From an uncultured Clostridia bacterium (GTDB lineage: Bacteria; Bacillota; Clostridia; UBA1212), in contig CAMZBI010000004.1 of NCBI GenBank assembly GCA_947304585.1, forward strand, positions 21,192 through 85,191: 64,000 nt of DNA, read 5' to 3'. The position numbers and the translations under genes were made by a program. Positions 16,830 to 24,640 of this stretch are shown here, one piece after another (within the stretch, counting starts at the first letter, position 1; each line of letters opens with the position of its first letter). The notes beneath the pieces are model-generated. The model was not told the origin of the DNA, did no database searches, and saw nothing but the letters and a program-made list of their open reading frames with translations.

Positions 16830-17654
16830 ATGGCTAGAATCGCAGTAATAACCGGCGCAGGCGGAGTGCTCTGCTCCTGCTTCGCAAAAGAACTTGCAAA
16901 AGACGGCTACGAAGTCGCTCTTCTTGATCTCAACTACGACAGCGCTGAAAAGGTGGCGGAGGAGATCCGCACAAACGGCGGTAAGGCGAAAGCCTACAAG
17001 GCCAACGTGCTTGACCGTGAAATGCTGGAGGCGGTGAGGGAAGAGGTCCTCAAGGACTTTGGCCCCTGCGACGTACTCATCAACGGCGCCGGCGGCAACA
17101 ACCCCCGCTGCACAACCAAGAACGAGACCTTCAAGGAGGGGGACGAGGACGCCTCGGACTACAAGACCTTCTTCAACCTTGACAAAAAGGACTTCAACTT
17201 CGTGTTTGACTTGAATATCGTTGGCGTGATGATTCCAACCCAGGTTTTTGCACGGGACATGGTGGGGAAAAAGAGCGGATGCATTCTCAACATATCGTCC
17301 ATGAACGCATACAGGCCCTTGACGAAGATCCCTGCCTACAGCAGCGCGAAAGCGGGCGTTTCGAACCTCACCCAGTGGCTGGCGGTACACTTTGCGGGAA
17401 CGGGCATCAGGGTCAACGCCATTGCCCCGGGCTTTTTTGTCACCAACCAGAACAGGACTCTTCTGTTCAACGAGGACGGCACGCCGACCCCAAGGACCAA
17501 CAAGATCCTGAACGCGACGCCAATGAAACGCTTCGGGGAACCGGAGGAGCTGCTTGGCGCCGTGAAATACCTAATTGACGACGAGAAGGCGGGCTTTGTG
17601 ACGGGTGTGGTCCTTCCCATTGACGGAGGCTTTTCGGCTTATTCGGGCGTGTGA
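16830..17654 (+). CDS. SDR-family D-mannonate oxidoreductase (fructuronate reductase)
   Basis: It interconverts D-fructuronate and D-mannonate with NAD(P)H. The 274 residues begin after a GGAGAAAACC site. The Rossmann motif TGAGGVLCSCFA lies at residues 8-19, NGAGG near 90, catalytic Ser near the NISSM segment, and YSSAK (YxxxK) around 171-175. The insertion around 95-120 (GGNNPRCTTKNETF) and the ending GVVLPIDGGFSAYSGV are typical of the SDR mannonate oxidoreductases that replace classical UxuB in many Firmicutes. Placement after uxuA supports this. Confidence 0.92.
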   Translation: MARIAVITGAGGVLCSCFAKELAKDGYEVALLDLNYDSAEKVAEEIRTNGGKAKAYKANVLDREMLEAVREEVLKDFGPCDVLINGAGGNNPRCTTKNETFKEGDEDASDYKTFFNLDKKDFNFVFDLNIVGVMIPTQVFARDMVGKKSGCILNISSMNAYRPLTKIPAYSSAKAGVSNLTQWLAVHFAGTGIRVNAIAPGFFVTNQNRTLLFNEDGTPTPRTNKILNATPMKRFGEPEELLGAVKYLIDDEKAGFVTGVVLPIDGGFSAYSGV

Positions 17655-17675
17655 CGGAGAAATTGCGGAGGTTTT

Positions 17676-18503
17676 ATGGCTGACTACAGGCTTTGCGCTT
17701 TTGCCGACGAGGCGTCGCCGATGATCGAGGGGCAGATTGCAGCTCTTCAAAGGAACGGTATCGGGCTTCTTGAGATCCGGGGCGTTGACGGGGTCAATAT
17801 TGCGGATATTACGACGGAAAAGGCCAAAAGCGTTAGAAAAACGCTGGAGGACGCAGCGATTGCAGTGTGGTCGCTGGGCTCGCCCTACGGAAAGATAAAC
17901 GTCAGGGATCCTTTTGGACCCCATTTTGACAAGTTCAGGCACGGGCTCGAGCTTTGTGACAAGCTGGGCTGCGGGCGGATCAGACTTTTCAGTTTTTACG
18001 TTGACGGGGACACAGGAACCGCTGTGTTAGACGAGGTCTGCGACAGACTCTCCAGGTTTTCGGAGGAGGCCTCAAAGGCCGGCATTCTACTTTGCCATGA
18101 GAACGAGAAGGGAATATTTGGCGAGAAGGCTGCGGATTGTCTCAGGATCCACAAGGCGCTTCCTTCGCTGAAGGCGGTTTTCGATCCCGCCAATTTCGTC
18201 CAGGCCGGCGAGGACACGCTGAGGGCCATGGAACTCCTGAAGCCTTTTGTCGACTATATGCACATAAAGGACGCCCTTTTGGGAAGCGGTGAGATCGTTC
18301 CTGCAGGCCGGGGCGACGCCAATATCCCGGAACTTCTTAAGAGTTACAGGAACGGTGTACTCACCGTCGAGCCCCACCTCAGGGTCTTTAAAGGGCTGGA
18401 AAAACTGGAAAAAGAAGGGGAAAAGAGCAGTATCGGCAATGCCTACGGGAGCGCGGAAGAGGCTTTCGATGCGGCTGTGACGGCCATAAAAGGACTGATA
18501 TGA
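17676..18503 (+). CDS. Sugar phosphate isomerase/epimerase, TIM-barrel type
   Basis: This 275-residue protein of the xylose-isomerase-like TIM-barrel family (AP endonuclease 2 superfamily) starts behind TTGCGGAGG. Visible family features are LLEIRGVDG near residue 30, LCHENEKGIFG near 150 with the metal-binding His-Glu, FDPANFVQAG near 175, and MHIKDAL near 200. Such enzymes isomerise or epimerise keto-sugars and inositol derivatives. It is 20 nt after the mannonate oxidoreductase and followed by a second, distant family member, so the two probably act in the same sugar-acid route. The exact substrate cannot be assigned. Confidence 0.88.
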   Translation: MADYRLCAFADEASPMIEGQIAALQRNGIGLLEIRGVDGVNIADITTEKAKSVRKTLEDAAIAVWSLGSPYGKINVRDPFGPHFDKFRHGLELCDKLGCGRIRLFSFYVDGDTGTAVLDEVCDRLSRFSEEASKAGILLCHENEKGIFGEKAADCLRIHKALPSLKAVFDPANFVQAGEDTLRAMELLKPFVDYMHIKDALLGSGEIVPAGRGDANIPELLKSYRNGVLTVEPHLRVFKGLEKLEKEGEKSSIGNAYGSAEEAFDAAVTAIKGLI

Positions 18504-18564
18504 CCAAACTCATTGGTTTGAATTAAAACGGGCGTTGCCCAAAGCAGAGAAGAGTGTGAATGTT

Positions 18565-19323
18565 ATGAGGATCGGTGCGCAGCTTTACACTGTAAGAGAA
18601 TATTGCAAAGACCTTGAAGGATTTGGCGAGACTCTCAAAAAGATAGCGGACATTGGCTATGAGTTCGTCCAGGTGAGCGGGACCTGCCCCTACGAGGCGG
18701 ATTGGCTGAAAAAAGAACTTGATGCAAACGGGCTCAGGTGTGTTCTTACCCATACGAATCCGTTGGCGATAAAGGACGACACGGAAAAGGTCATACAAGA
18801 TCACAAGACTTTCGGGTCGAAACTGATCGGCATTGGCGCAATGCCGGGGGGCTTTCAGGGTGCGGACTACGACTCTTTTGCGGAGCAGTTCCGGCCGGCG
18901 GCAAAAAAGATCGCGGAGAGCGGCCTTTACTTTATGTATCACAACCACCAGTTCGAGTTTGCGAAGGACGAGAAGGGACGGACGGGCATCGAAAGGCTTG
19001 CGGAGGCTTTCCCCGCCGAAGAGATGGGTTTTACGCTGGACACCTTCTGGGTGCAGTTCGGCGGCGGAGACCCGGCTTACTGGATAAAGCAGCTGGCGGG
19101 AAGAGTTCCTGCAATACATCTGAAGGACATGGCTGTTTTTGAGAACAAGCAGCGCATGGCGGTGGTCGGCGAGGGCAACATCAACTTTTCAAGAGTGCTT
19201 TACGAGGCCGAGAACGCGGGGACTGAGTATCTGCTGGTGGAACAGGACGACTGCTACGGGGAGGATCCCTTCCTGTGTCTTAAGAGGAGCTACAAGAGGC
19301 TTGTTTCATGGGGCCTGAAATAA
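18565..19323 (+). CDS. Sugar phosphate isomerase/epimerase, TIM-barrel type
   Basis: I use ATG 18565 (252 residues, MRIGAQLYTVREYC), the typical family start; a TTG 30 nt upstream is possible but unlike family members. It shows the xylose-isomerase-like barrel: YHNHQFEF near 130 and LDTFWVQFGG near 170, carrying metal ligands, and AIHLKDMAV near 195. These are close to enzymes that work beside Gfo/Idh/MocA dehydrogenases on 3-keto sugars or inositols. Two such dehydrogenases follow directly, 22 nt downstream, which supports a shared oxidation-isomerisation pathway. Confidence 0.88.
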   Translation: MRIGAQLYTVREYCKDLEGFGETLKKIADIGYEFVQVSGTCPYEADWLKKELDANGLRCVLTHTNPLAIKDDTEKVIQDHKTFGSKLIGIGAMPGGFQGADYDSFAEQFRPAAKKIAESGLYFMYHNHQFEFAKDEKGRTGIERLAEAFPAEEMGFTLDTFWVQFGGGDPAYWIKQLAGRVPAIHLKDMAVFENKQRMAVVGEGNINFSRVLYEAENAGTEYLLVEQDDCYGEDPFLCLKRSYKRLVSWGLK

Positions 19324-19345
19324 AATAATCTATTAGGAGGGTGCA

Positions 19346-20515
19346 ATGGATTTTGTTAGAATGGGAATAATCGGTGTCGGCAACATGGGCAGCGGACATC
19401 TTGCCAATATTGAAAACGGAAAGTGCCCGGAGATCCGGGTGACGGCGGTCTGCGACTTAAAACAGGACAGACTTGACTGGGCTCAAAAGGCGACAAAAGA
19501 AGAAATCGCCTGCTTTACGGACGCCATAGAGATGCTGGATTCGGGGCTGATCGACGCCTGCATCATTGCGGTGCCCCACTATTCACACCCGAAATACGTG
19601 ATAGAGTGCCTGAAACGGGACATCCACGTGATGTGCGAGAAGCCCGCCGGCGTTTACACAAAAGCGGTGAAGGAGATGAACGAGGCCGCAAAGCACAGCA
19701 AGGCCAAATTCGGCATGATGTTCAATCAAAGGACCGACTGCGTTTACCGTAAAATGCGGGAGATCGTGAAGAGCGGAAAACTTGGCGCCATCAAAAGGAC
19801 CAACTGGATCATAACCAACTGGTACAGGCCTCAGGCATATTACGATTCGGGAGCCTGGAGAGCCACCTGGAGCGGCGAGGGCGGAGGAGTACTTCTCAAT
19901 CAATGCCCCCACAACCTGGACCTCTGGCAGTGGATCTGCGGCATGCCCAAGACCGTCACGGCTCACCTTTACTACGGCAAGTGGCACGACATCGAGGTTG
20001 AAGACGACGTCACCGCTTTTGTGGAGTATGAAAACGGCGCCACGGGTACCTTCATCACCACCACCGGCGATGCTCCCGGCACCAACCGCTTCGAGATCAC
20101 CCTCGAGGGGGGCAAACTTCTCGCGGAAAACGGCAAACTCTACATGACCGAACTTGAAATGTTTGAGCCTGAGTTCAGCAGGACCAACACCAGCCCCTTC
20201 GGTTCGCCAAAGTGCAAGACCGTTGAGGTGGAGACCGACGGACTTTCGCCCCAGCACGTTGGCGTTCTCAACGCTTTTGCGGCTTCGATCTTAAGAGACG
20301 AGCCCCTGGTGGCAGGCGGCGAAGAGGGCATAAACGGTCTTACGATTTCCAATGCGATGCACCTGTCATCATGGCTTGGCAAGACGGTTGAGATCCCCTT
20401 TGACGAGGATCTATACTACAATGAACTGATGAAAAGGGTCGCGGGTTCAAGGCGGAAGGAAGACGTTGGCGGTACCGTCGCTGACGTATCCGGCACATTC
20501 AATACCGGAAAATGA
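19346..20515 (+). CDS. Gfo/Idh/MocA-family oxidoreductase (copy 1)
   Basis: This 389-residue NAD(P)-dependent sugar dehydrogenase starts with ATG 6 nt after GGAGGG. The Rossmann loop GIIGVGNMGSGH is at residues 7-18, and the family motif CEKPAGV (EKP lysine) near 98. NWYRPQAYYDSGAWR and GGGVLLNQCPHNLDL are in the substrate domain; the His there is the usual catalytic partner. It oxidises or reduces a hydroxyl of a sugar, sugar acid or inositol. The next gene is a clear paralogue sharing these blocks, so the pair arose by tandem duplication. Confidence 0.92.
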   Translation: MDFVRMGIIGVGNMGSGHLANIENGKCPEIRVTAVCDLKQDRLDWAQKATKEEIACFTDAIEMLDSGLIDACIIAVPHYSHPKYVIECLKRDIHVMCEKPAGVYTKAVKEMNEAAKHSKAKFGMMFNQRTDCVYRKMREIVKSGKLGAIKRTNWIITNWYRPQAYYDSGAWRATWSGEGGGVLLNQCPHNLDLWQWICGMPKTVTAHLYYGKWHDIEVEDDVTAFVEYENGATGTFITTTGDAPGTNRFEITLEGGKLLAENGKLYMTELEMFEPEFSRTNTSPFGSPKCKTVEVETDGLSPQHVGVLNAFAASILRDEPLVAGGEEGINGLTISNAMHLSSWLGKTVEIPFDEDLYYNELMKRVAGSRRKEDVGGTVADVSGTFNTGK

Positions 20516-20608
20516 ACTTTTGAACGGACACGCCAATGCTGCACGCAGGAGCGGGTCCGGGAAGCAATACGACAGGACAAAAGCAGAAAAACGGGAAAAC
20601 AGCGGAAA

Positions 20609-21790
20609 ATGGACAAGGTTCGTTTCGGAATAATCGGCGTCGGAAATATCGGACATGCCCACGCCTCTTGCATCGCAAAAGGCGGGATCAGGGGTGCCGT
20701 GCTTGGCGCACTTTGCGATATTGACGAAAAAAAACGGGAAAAACTTGTCTCGGAGTTTCCGGGAGTAAAGGTTTTTGAAAAGGTCGAGGACCTTATAAAC
20801 AGCGGGCTTGTTGACGCGGTGATAGTGGCGACGCCCCATTATTTCCACCCGGTCTACGGAATTGCCGCTCTTGAAAAAGGGATCCACCTGCTCAGCGAAA
20901 AACCTGCAGGAGTGAACGTCAGCGAGGTTTTGAAACTGAATGAGACTGCAACGTCCTCCAATGCCAAATTCGGGATCATGTTCAACCAGCGCACCGATCC
21001 ACTTTTCCGCAAGGCAAAGGAGATAATCGAGGCCGGCGGTATTGGCGAGCCCAAAAGGCTTGTCTGGATAGTGACCAACTGGTACCGCACTCAGAGTTAC
21101 TATGACTCGGGCTCCTGGAGGGCCACCTGGAACGGCGAAGGGGGCGGAGTGCTCATAAACCAGGCACCCCACAACATCGACCTTTGGCAATGGCTCTTCG
21201 GCATGCCCGCCAAAGTGACCGCTTTTTGCCACGAAGGAATGTACCACAATATTGCCGTTGAGGACGACGCCACGATATACGCAGAGTATGAAAACGGAGC
21301 TTCCGCAGTGTTTATTACAACTACGGGAGAGGCACCCGGGACCAACCGCCTTGAGATATCCGGCGACAGGGGAAGACTTGTTCTTGAAAAAAACGAGCTG
21401 AGATATACAAAACTGGCCGCAGCCGAGCGGGATTTTTGCTTCGCCGAAAAAAGCTCGGCGGCAATTCCCGGAACAGAAGAATTTGTCTATAAATTCGACA
21501 ATGTCAGGGACGGCCATGAACTGATTCTTGAAGATTTCGTGTCCGCGGTGCTTGAAAACAAACCGATGATCGCACCGGGCATAGAGGGCATAAACGAGCT
21601 CTCAATAACCAATGCCGCCTTCCTGTCCTCCTGGACGGGCAGAACAGTATCGCTCCCTCTCTCAGAAGAGGATATGGCGGAGTTTGACGGTCTGCTTGAA
21701 AAGAAAAAGGCGGAAGAAGAATTTATCGCCGGCGCCACAGGCGCCGGCGGCAAGGAAACGTATATCAAACGCTGGAGCGTCAATTGGTAA
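20609..21790 (+). CDS. Gfo/Idh/MocA-family oxidoreductase (copy 2)
   Basis: This 393-residue protein is a paralogue of the preceding gene. The same landmarks are present: FGIIGVGNIGHAHA at the start, LSEKPAGVNV, FNQRTDPLFRKAKEI, NWYRTQSYYDSGSWR and GGGVLINQAPHNIDL. Divergence is greatest in the C-terminal third, so the two probably act on related but different sugars or at successive steps. About 90 nt separate it from copy 1 without a terminator. A strong hairpin follows its stop. Confidence 0.92.
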   Translation: MDKVRFGIIGVGNIGHAHASCIAKGGIRGAVLGALCDIDEKKREKLVSEFPGVKVFEKVEDLINSGLVDAVIVATPHYFHPVYGIAALEKGIHLLSEKPAGVNVSEVLKLNETATSSNAKFGIMFNQRTDPLFRKAKEIIEAGGIGEPKRLVWIVTNWYRTQSYYDSGSWRATWNGEGGGVLINQAPHNIDLWQWLFGMPAKVTAFCHEGMYHNIAVEDDATIYAEYENGASAVFITTTGEAPGTNRLEISGDRGRLVLEKNELRYTKLAAAERDFCFAEKSSAAIPGTEEFVYKFDNVRDGHELILEDFVSAVLENKPMIAPGIEGINELSITNAAFLSSWTGRTVSLPLSEEDMAEFDGLLEKKKAEEEFIAGATGAGGKETYIKRWSVNW

Positions 21791-21815
21791 AATTGTAACT
21801 GCAGGCAGTTTGTGC

Positions 21816-21852
21816 AAACCGGCGGGGCTTGATGTTAAGGCCCCGCCGGTTT
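21816..21852. terminator. Bidirectional terminator between convergent genes
   Basis: A 13-bp stem (AAACCGGCGGGGC at 21816-21828 with GCCCCGCCGGTTT at 21840-21852) has A-rich and T-rich ends, so it can end transcripts in both directions. It lies between the dehydrogenase gene (+) and the rhamnosidase gene (-). Confidence 0.85.
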
Positions 21853-21862
21853 GCCGGTTTTA

Positions 21863-24061
21863 TCAGGCTTCAAATTCAAATCTGTTCTCGCCTGAAATCA
21901 GAGTCATTTCAAAATCCCTGTGCTTAAATACTGCGGTCTTGCCTTCGGGAAGTGTGACTTTTGCCCGAACAAGGCCGCTGTTTTCGTTGTCCCTTAAGTA
22001 GCTTGCGGAAACGTGTCCGCAGGGAAGCAATCTTGAACCGGAGATCCTGTTTGACTGGGGCGGCATGAAAGGACTGATCACCAGTTTTTCGTAGCCCGCC
22101 GAATCGGCCTCCTGGGTAATTCCCAGCAGTCTCTCAAAGAAATATGTCACCACGGAGCCGAACATTGGGTGGCTGTGGGACCGGTCTCTTGTGGAGTTCA
22201 GCCAGTACTCGCTGAGGGTGGTGAAACCGGCTTTCATCCAGCCCGCAAAGGTCCTGTCCCCCAGAAGCAGTTCAACGGCAACATCCCCTGCGCCGATGTC
22301 AAAAAGCACTCTGGTCACCACGTCCGTGCCGCAGATGCCCGTGTCGAACTGGCCAAGGTCTTTATAATAGGAAACCAGAAAACTCTTTGTGGCTTCGTCT
22401 CCGAGGCCCAGGTCCAGGGCGAAGGCATTGGCGCCTTGGATATTGGCAAGGTAATTGTGATCCCAGGTGTTGTAGTAGGCAGCTCTGGTGGCCTTTTTCC
22501 GGGCTTCTATCCGCTTTTCGAGGGCGGGAACGTCGCCGGCCTTGCCGATAAGTTTTGCGATCTCAACGGCCCGCTTCATGGACTTGATGTAGTAATAGTT
22601 GTTGATGAAACCTGCGGGAAGGGCAGTGGGCGTCAACGTGCACCAGTCGCCAAGGCACCATTCGCCTTCCTTGTCGCTGACGACGATATCGTTGAAGGAG
22701 TGGGCCTCAAGGTAGTCGAAATACCTAAGCATCTGGGGGTAGAGCCGCCTGCAGGGACCAATGTCGCCGTACTCCTTGTAATACCTGTAGGGGACCTCCA
22801 CTATCGCACAGCCCCAGGCTCCGGGACCGCCTCCGCTTCTTATATATGGCGCCGTGTACTGGATGTGACCGGTGTGAACGTCCTGGCAGTCCGAAATGTC
22901 GTCGATCCATTTAAGGTAAAACTTCCTTGCGTCAAGCACGGTCATTGCCGCCTGGCAGGTGAGCTGGCCGTCACCGGTATAACCCCGCCGCTCGATATGG
23001 GGGCAGTCCGAGGGAATTCCCGCATGCATGTTGCTGAGCTGGGTGTTGATGTAGGCCTTGTAGAGCCAGTTCAGAGCTTCGCAATCCGAATCAAACTCGG
23101 AGGAAACGTCAACGTCCGCGTGCACAAACCCCACATTCAAAAGCTCCGCATCGCCGTCAACCTCTGCAAACCTGAATGCAAACCAGGTGAACCTGGGCGA
23201 GACTATACGCTCTTTCCCGTCCGAGATCACAACGAAACTCTGCCTGTGGGAATATCTCCTGTCGATCCTGTTGTCCGCAGTCTTTTCTTCAGAAAAAGTC
23301 ACGGTCACCGCAACCCCAAACGGTGCGTTGATCTTGACCACCGGGAGGGCGGAAATGTTTTTCCCCGCATCATAGACTTTGTATTGTCTTAACACCCCGT
23401 CAACTTCTTCTTCATAGGTATTGATGAGGGCGGGTCTGACTGTCTCCGTGATCCTGTCCCCCGGGCAGTCCGAAGTCACGTATTCCGTCTCCAGAGGCTT
23501 TGCTGCCACCGCCTTCACGGTTTTGCCCGCCCAGTCCGTATCGCCGAAAACTCCTTCGCCAAAACCTTTGAAATTCTGGGTCTCGTGGCATGTGAAAGCG
23601 TATTCTTTCACGAAACTGTCGGCAAAAACGTCTGACGTGCCGGAGTAAAATCTTGTCGTTCTGCCGTCTGCCTCCGCTTCGATCATGTAGATGACCTTGG
23701 CGGTTCCGAAGGGCCCTCCCTCAAAGGTGTACCATCCGCCGCCGAAATGAACGGCAAGAAGATTGTCTCCCTCGTTAACAAGGCCCGTTACGTCAATGAC
23801 CGGAACGATCAGCCTGTGGCCGAAAAGCTTCTCGCCAACGGGATAGTTCTCCCTCGCCTCAAAATCTGTGTTCAGCGGCAAAAACTCGCTTGTGTTGACT
23901 TCTTTTCCGTTGATAAATGCGTGGAAAAAGCCAAGGCCAACCACCTTCAGAGTGACTTTTTCAGCCTTGCCAATGTTGAACACCGACCTGAGCACGGGAA
24001 ATCTGATCTGCTCCTCCGGCTCGATCCATATCGCTTTTCCGAACATCTCTTTTTGTGTCAT
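21863..24061 (-). CDS. Alpha-L-rhamnosidase, GH78 family
   Basis: This 732-residue glycoside hydrolase probably removes terminal alpha-L-rhamnose from plant glycans or glycosides. The N-terminal half is beta-rich (carbohydrate-binding and jelly-roll domains; FHAFINGKEV and VHFGGGWY are typical). The (alpha/alpha)6 catalytic domain starts near residue 330, with the diagnostic block SDCPHIERRGYTGDGQLT (acidic residues of the active site), then WIDDISDCQ, and GAWGCAIVEVPY. A beta-sandwich closes the protein. There is no signal peptide, so it is probably cytoplasmic and acts on imported oligosaccharides. It converges on the uronate genes, consistent with use of rhamnogalacturonan-type material. 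Confidence 0.93.
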   Translation of the reverse strand: MTQKEMFGKAIWIEPEEQIRFPVLRSVFNIGKAEKVTLKVVGLGFFHAFINGKEVNTSEFLPLNTDFEARENYPVGEKLFGHRLIVPVIDVTGLVNEGDNLLAVHFGGGWYTFEGGPFGTAKVIYMIEAEADGRTTRFYSGTSDVFADSFVKEYAFTCHETQNFKGFGEGVFGDTDWAGKTVKAVAAKPLETEYVTSDCPGDRITETVRPALINTYEEEVDGVLRQYKVYDAGKNISALPVVKINAPFGVAVTVTFSEEKTADNRIDRRYSHRQSFVVISDGKERIVSPRFTWFAFRFAEVDGDAELLNVGFVHADVDVSSEFDSDCEALNWLYKAYINTQLSNMHAGIPSDCPHIERRGYTGDGQLTCQAAMTVLDARKFYLKWIDDISDCQDVHTGHIQYTAPYIRSGGGPGAWGCAIVEVPYRYYKEYGDIGPCRRLYPQMLRYFDYLEAHSFNDIVVSDKEGEWCLGDWCTLTPTALPAGFINNYYYIKSMKRAVEIAKLIGKAGDVPALEKRIEARKKATRAAYYNTWDHNYLANIQGANAFALDLGLGDEATKSFLVSYYKDLGQFDTGICGTDVVTRVLFDIGAGDVAVELLLGDRTFAGWMKAGFTTLSEYWLNSTRDRSHSHPMFGSVVTYFFERLLGITQEADSAGYEKLVISPFMPPQSNRISGSRLLPCGHVSASYLRDNENSGLVRAKVTLPEGKTAVFKHRDFEMTLISGENRFEFEA

Positions 24062-24147
24062 TTCCTGAAAACTCCTTCTTGATTCAGTTGCTTTTTATGC
24101 GGTCGCATTGATTCGCCGCTGTTGATTCGGTTGCCTTTGATTCGATT

Positions 24148-24258
24148 GCCGCCAATGCGACCTCATTTTGATTCGGCTGCCGCCAATGCAGCTTCGTTTT
24201 AATTTAGGTGCCGCCAATGCAGCTTCGTTTTAATTTAGGTGCCGCCAATGCAACTTCG
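24148..24258. repeat. 31-bp tandem repeat, about 3.6 copies
   Basis: Two identical 31-bp units (24179-24209 and 24210-24240, each beginning GCCGCCAATGCAGCTTCG) are preceded by a diverged copy (24148-24178) and followed by a partial one (from 24241). Each unit carries one copy of CGCCAATG. They lie in the upstream region of the rhamnosidase gene. Confidence 0.85.
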
Positions 24259-24317
24259 CGCGGTATTTATTGGCCAATTATACCCGCCGGGGAGGCTTTT
24301 TGCAAGATGGACTGATC

Positions 24318-24412
24318 GCCTGAATCGCCTGCGGTGAGTGAGGCGAGTGGGTGCGGCTGCGCCGCAAGTGTGGGCAGCTTCGCTGCGAGAGGGCGCCTTC
24401 GGCTCAGAGACT
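24318..24412. repeat. Short-hairpin repeat array 2
   Basis: A compact group of short hairpins such as TGCGGC-tg-...GCCGCA, GCAGC-ttc-GCTGC and GGCGCC-tt-CGGC is separated by AAGTG/GAGTG spacers. It has the same style as the arrays at 16578, 44075 and 46880. Confidence 0.65.
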
Positions 24413-24430
24413 TGGATTGAAAGACCTGAG

Positions 24431-24560
24431 AAAAGCCGAAACTCGTCGAAATAAATCGAAAGTCGTCGAAACTTCTCGAAATTCGTCGAAATAAGTCGAA
24501 AGTCGTCGAAACCGGTCGAAATAAGTCGAAACTCGTCGAAAAAGGTCGAAACTTGTCGAA
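24431..24560. repeat. Exact 10-bp tandem array of TCGAA units
   Basis: Thirteen consecutive 10-bp blocks run without any change of spacing. Twelve end in TCGAA (TCGAA starts at 24446, 24456 and so on to 24556), the first block ends in GCCGAA, and every block begins with A. The four variable bases differ (units such as ACTCGTCGAA, ATAAGTCGAA and AGTCGTCGAA each occur twice). The array ends 80 nt before the CpaF start. See findings. Confidence 0.95.
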
Positions 24561-24570
24561 CGGTGCGGAC

Positions 24571-24599
24571 TTTTCAAAGCGTTTGCGCCATGGTATCAT
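24571..24599 (+). promoter_or_regulatory. Weak promoter candidate for the Tad genes
   Basis: TATCAT at 24594-24599 sits 17 bp after TTTTCA (24571-24576). The -35 match is poor. It lies just after the 10-bp array, which could aid it by bending. Confidence 0.35.
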
Positions 24600-24640
24600 T
24601 TTCCTGCGAACAAGAGAAAGGGGGTGCAAAAAGACCTGTT

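Noticed and set aside
22169..23392. Long open frame on the + strand (407 codons)
   Set aside because: It is antisense to the GH78 gene, whose protein matches a known family throughout; the frame has no ribosome site and no recognisable motif.
24431..24560. CRISPR-like array
   Set aside because: A 10-bp unit with 4 variable bases is far too short for repeat-spacer units, and no cas gene is present.
24267..24629. Minus-strand frame with a repetitive Phe/Ser/Arg protein
   Set aside because: It is translated from the 10-bp array and hairpin repeats; the repeats explain the lack of stops and the protein has no ribosome site.
24593..24640. Upstream ATG start for cpaF at 24593
   Set aside because: It overlaps the possible -10 element and lacks a ribosome site; homologous CpaF proteins begin near the residues encoded from 24641.
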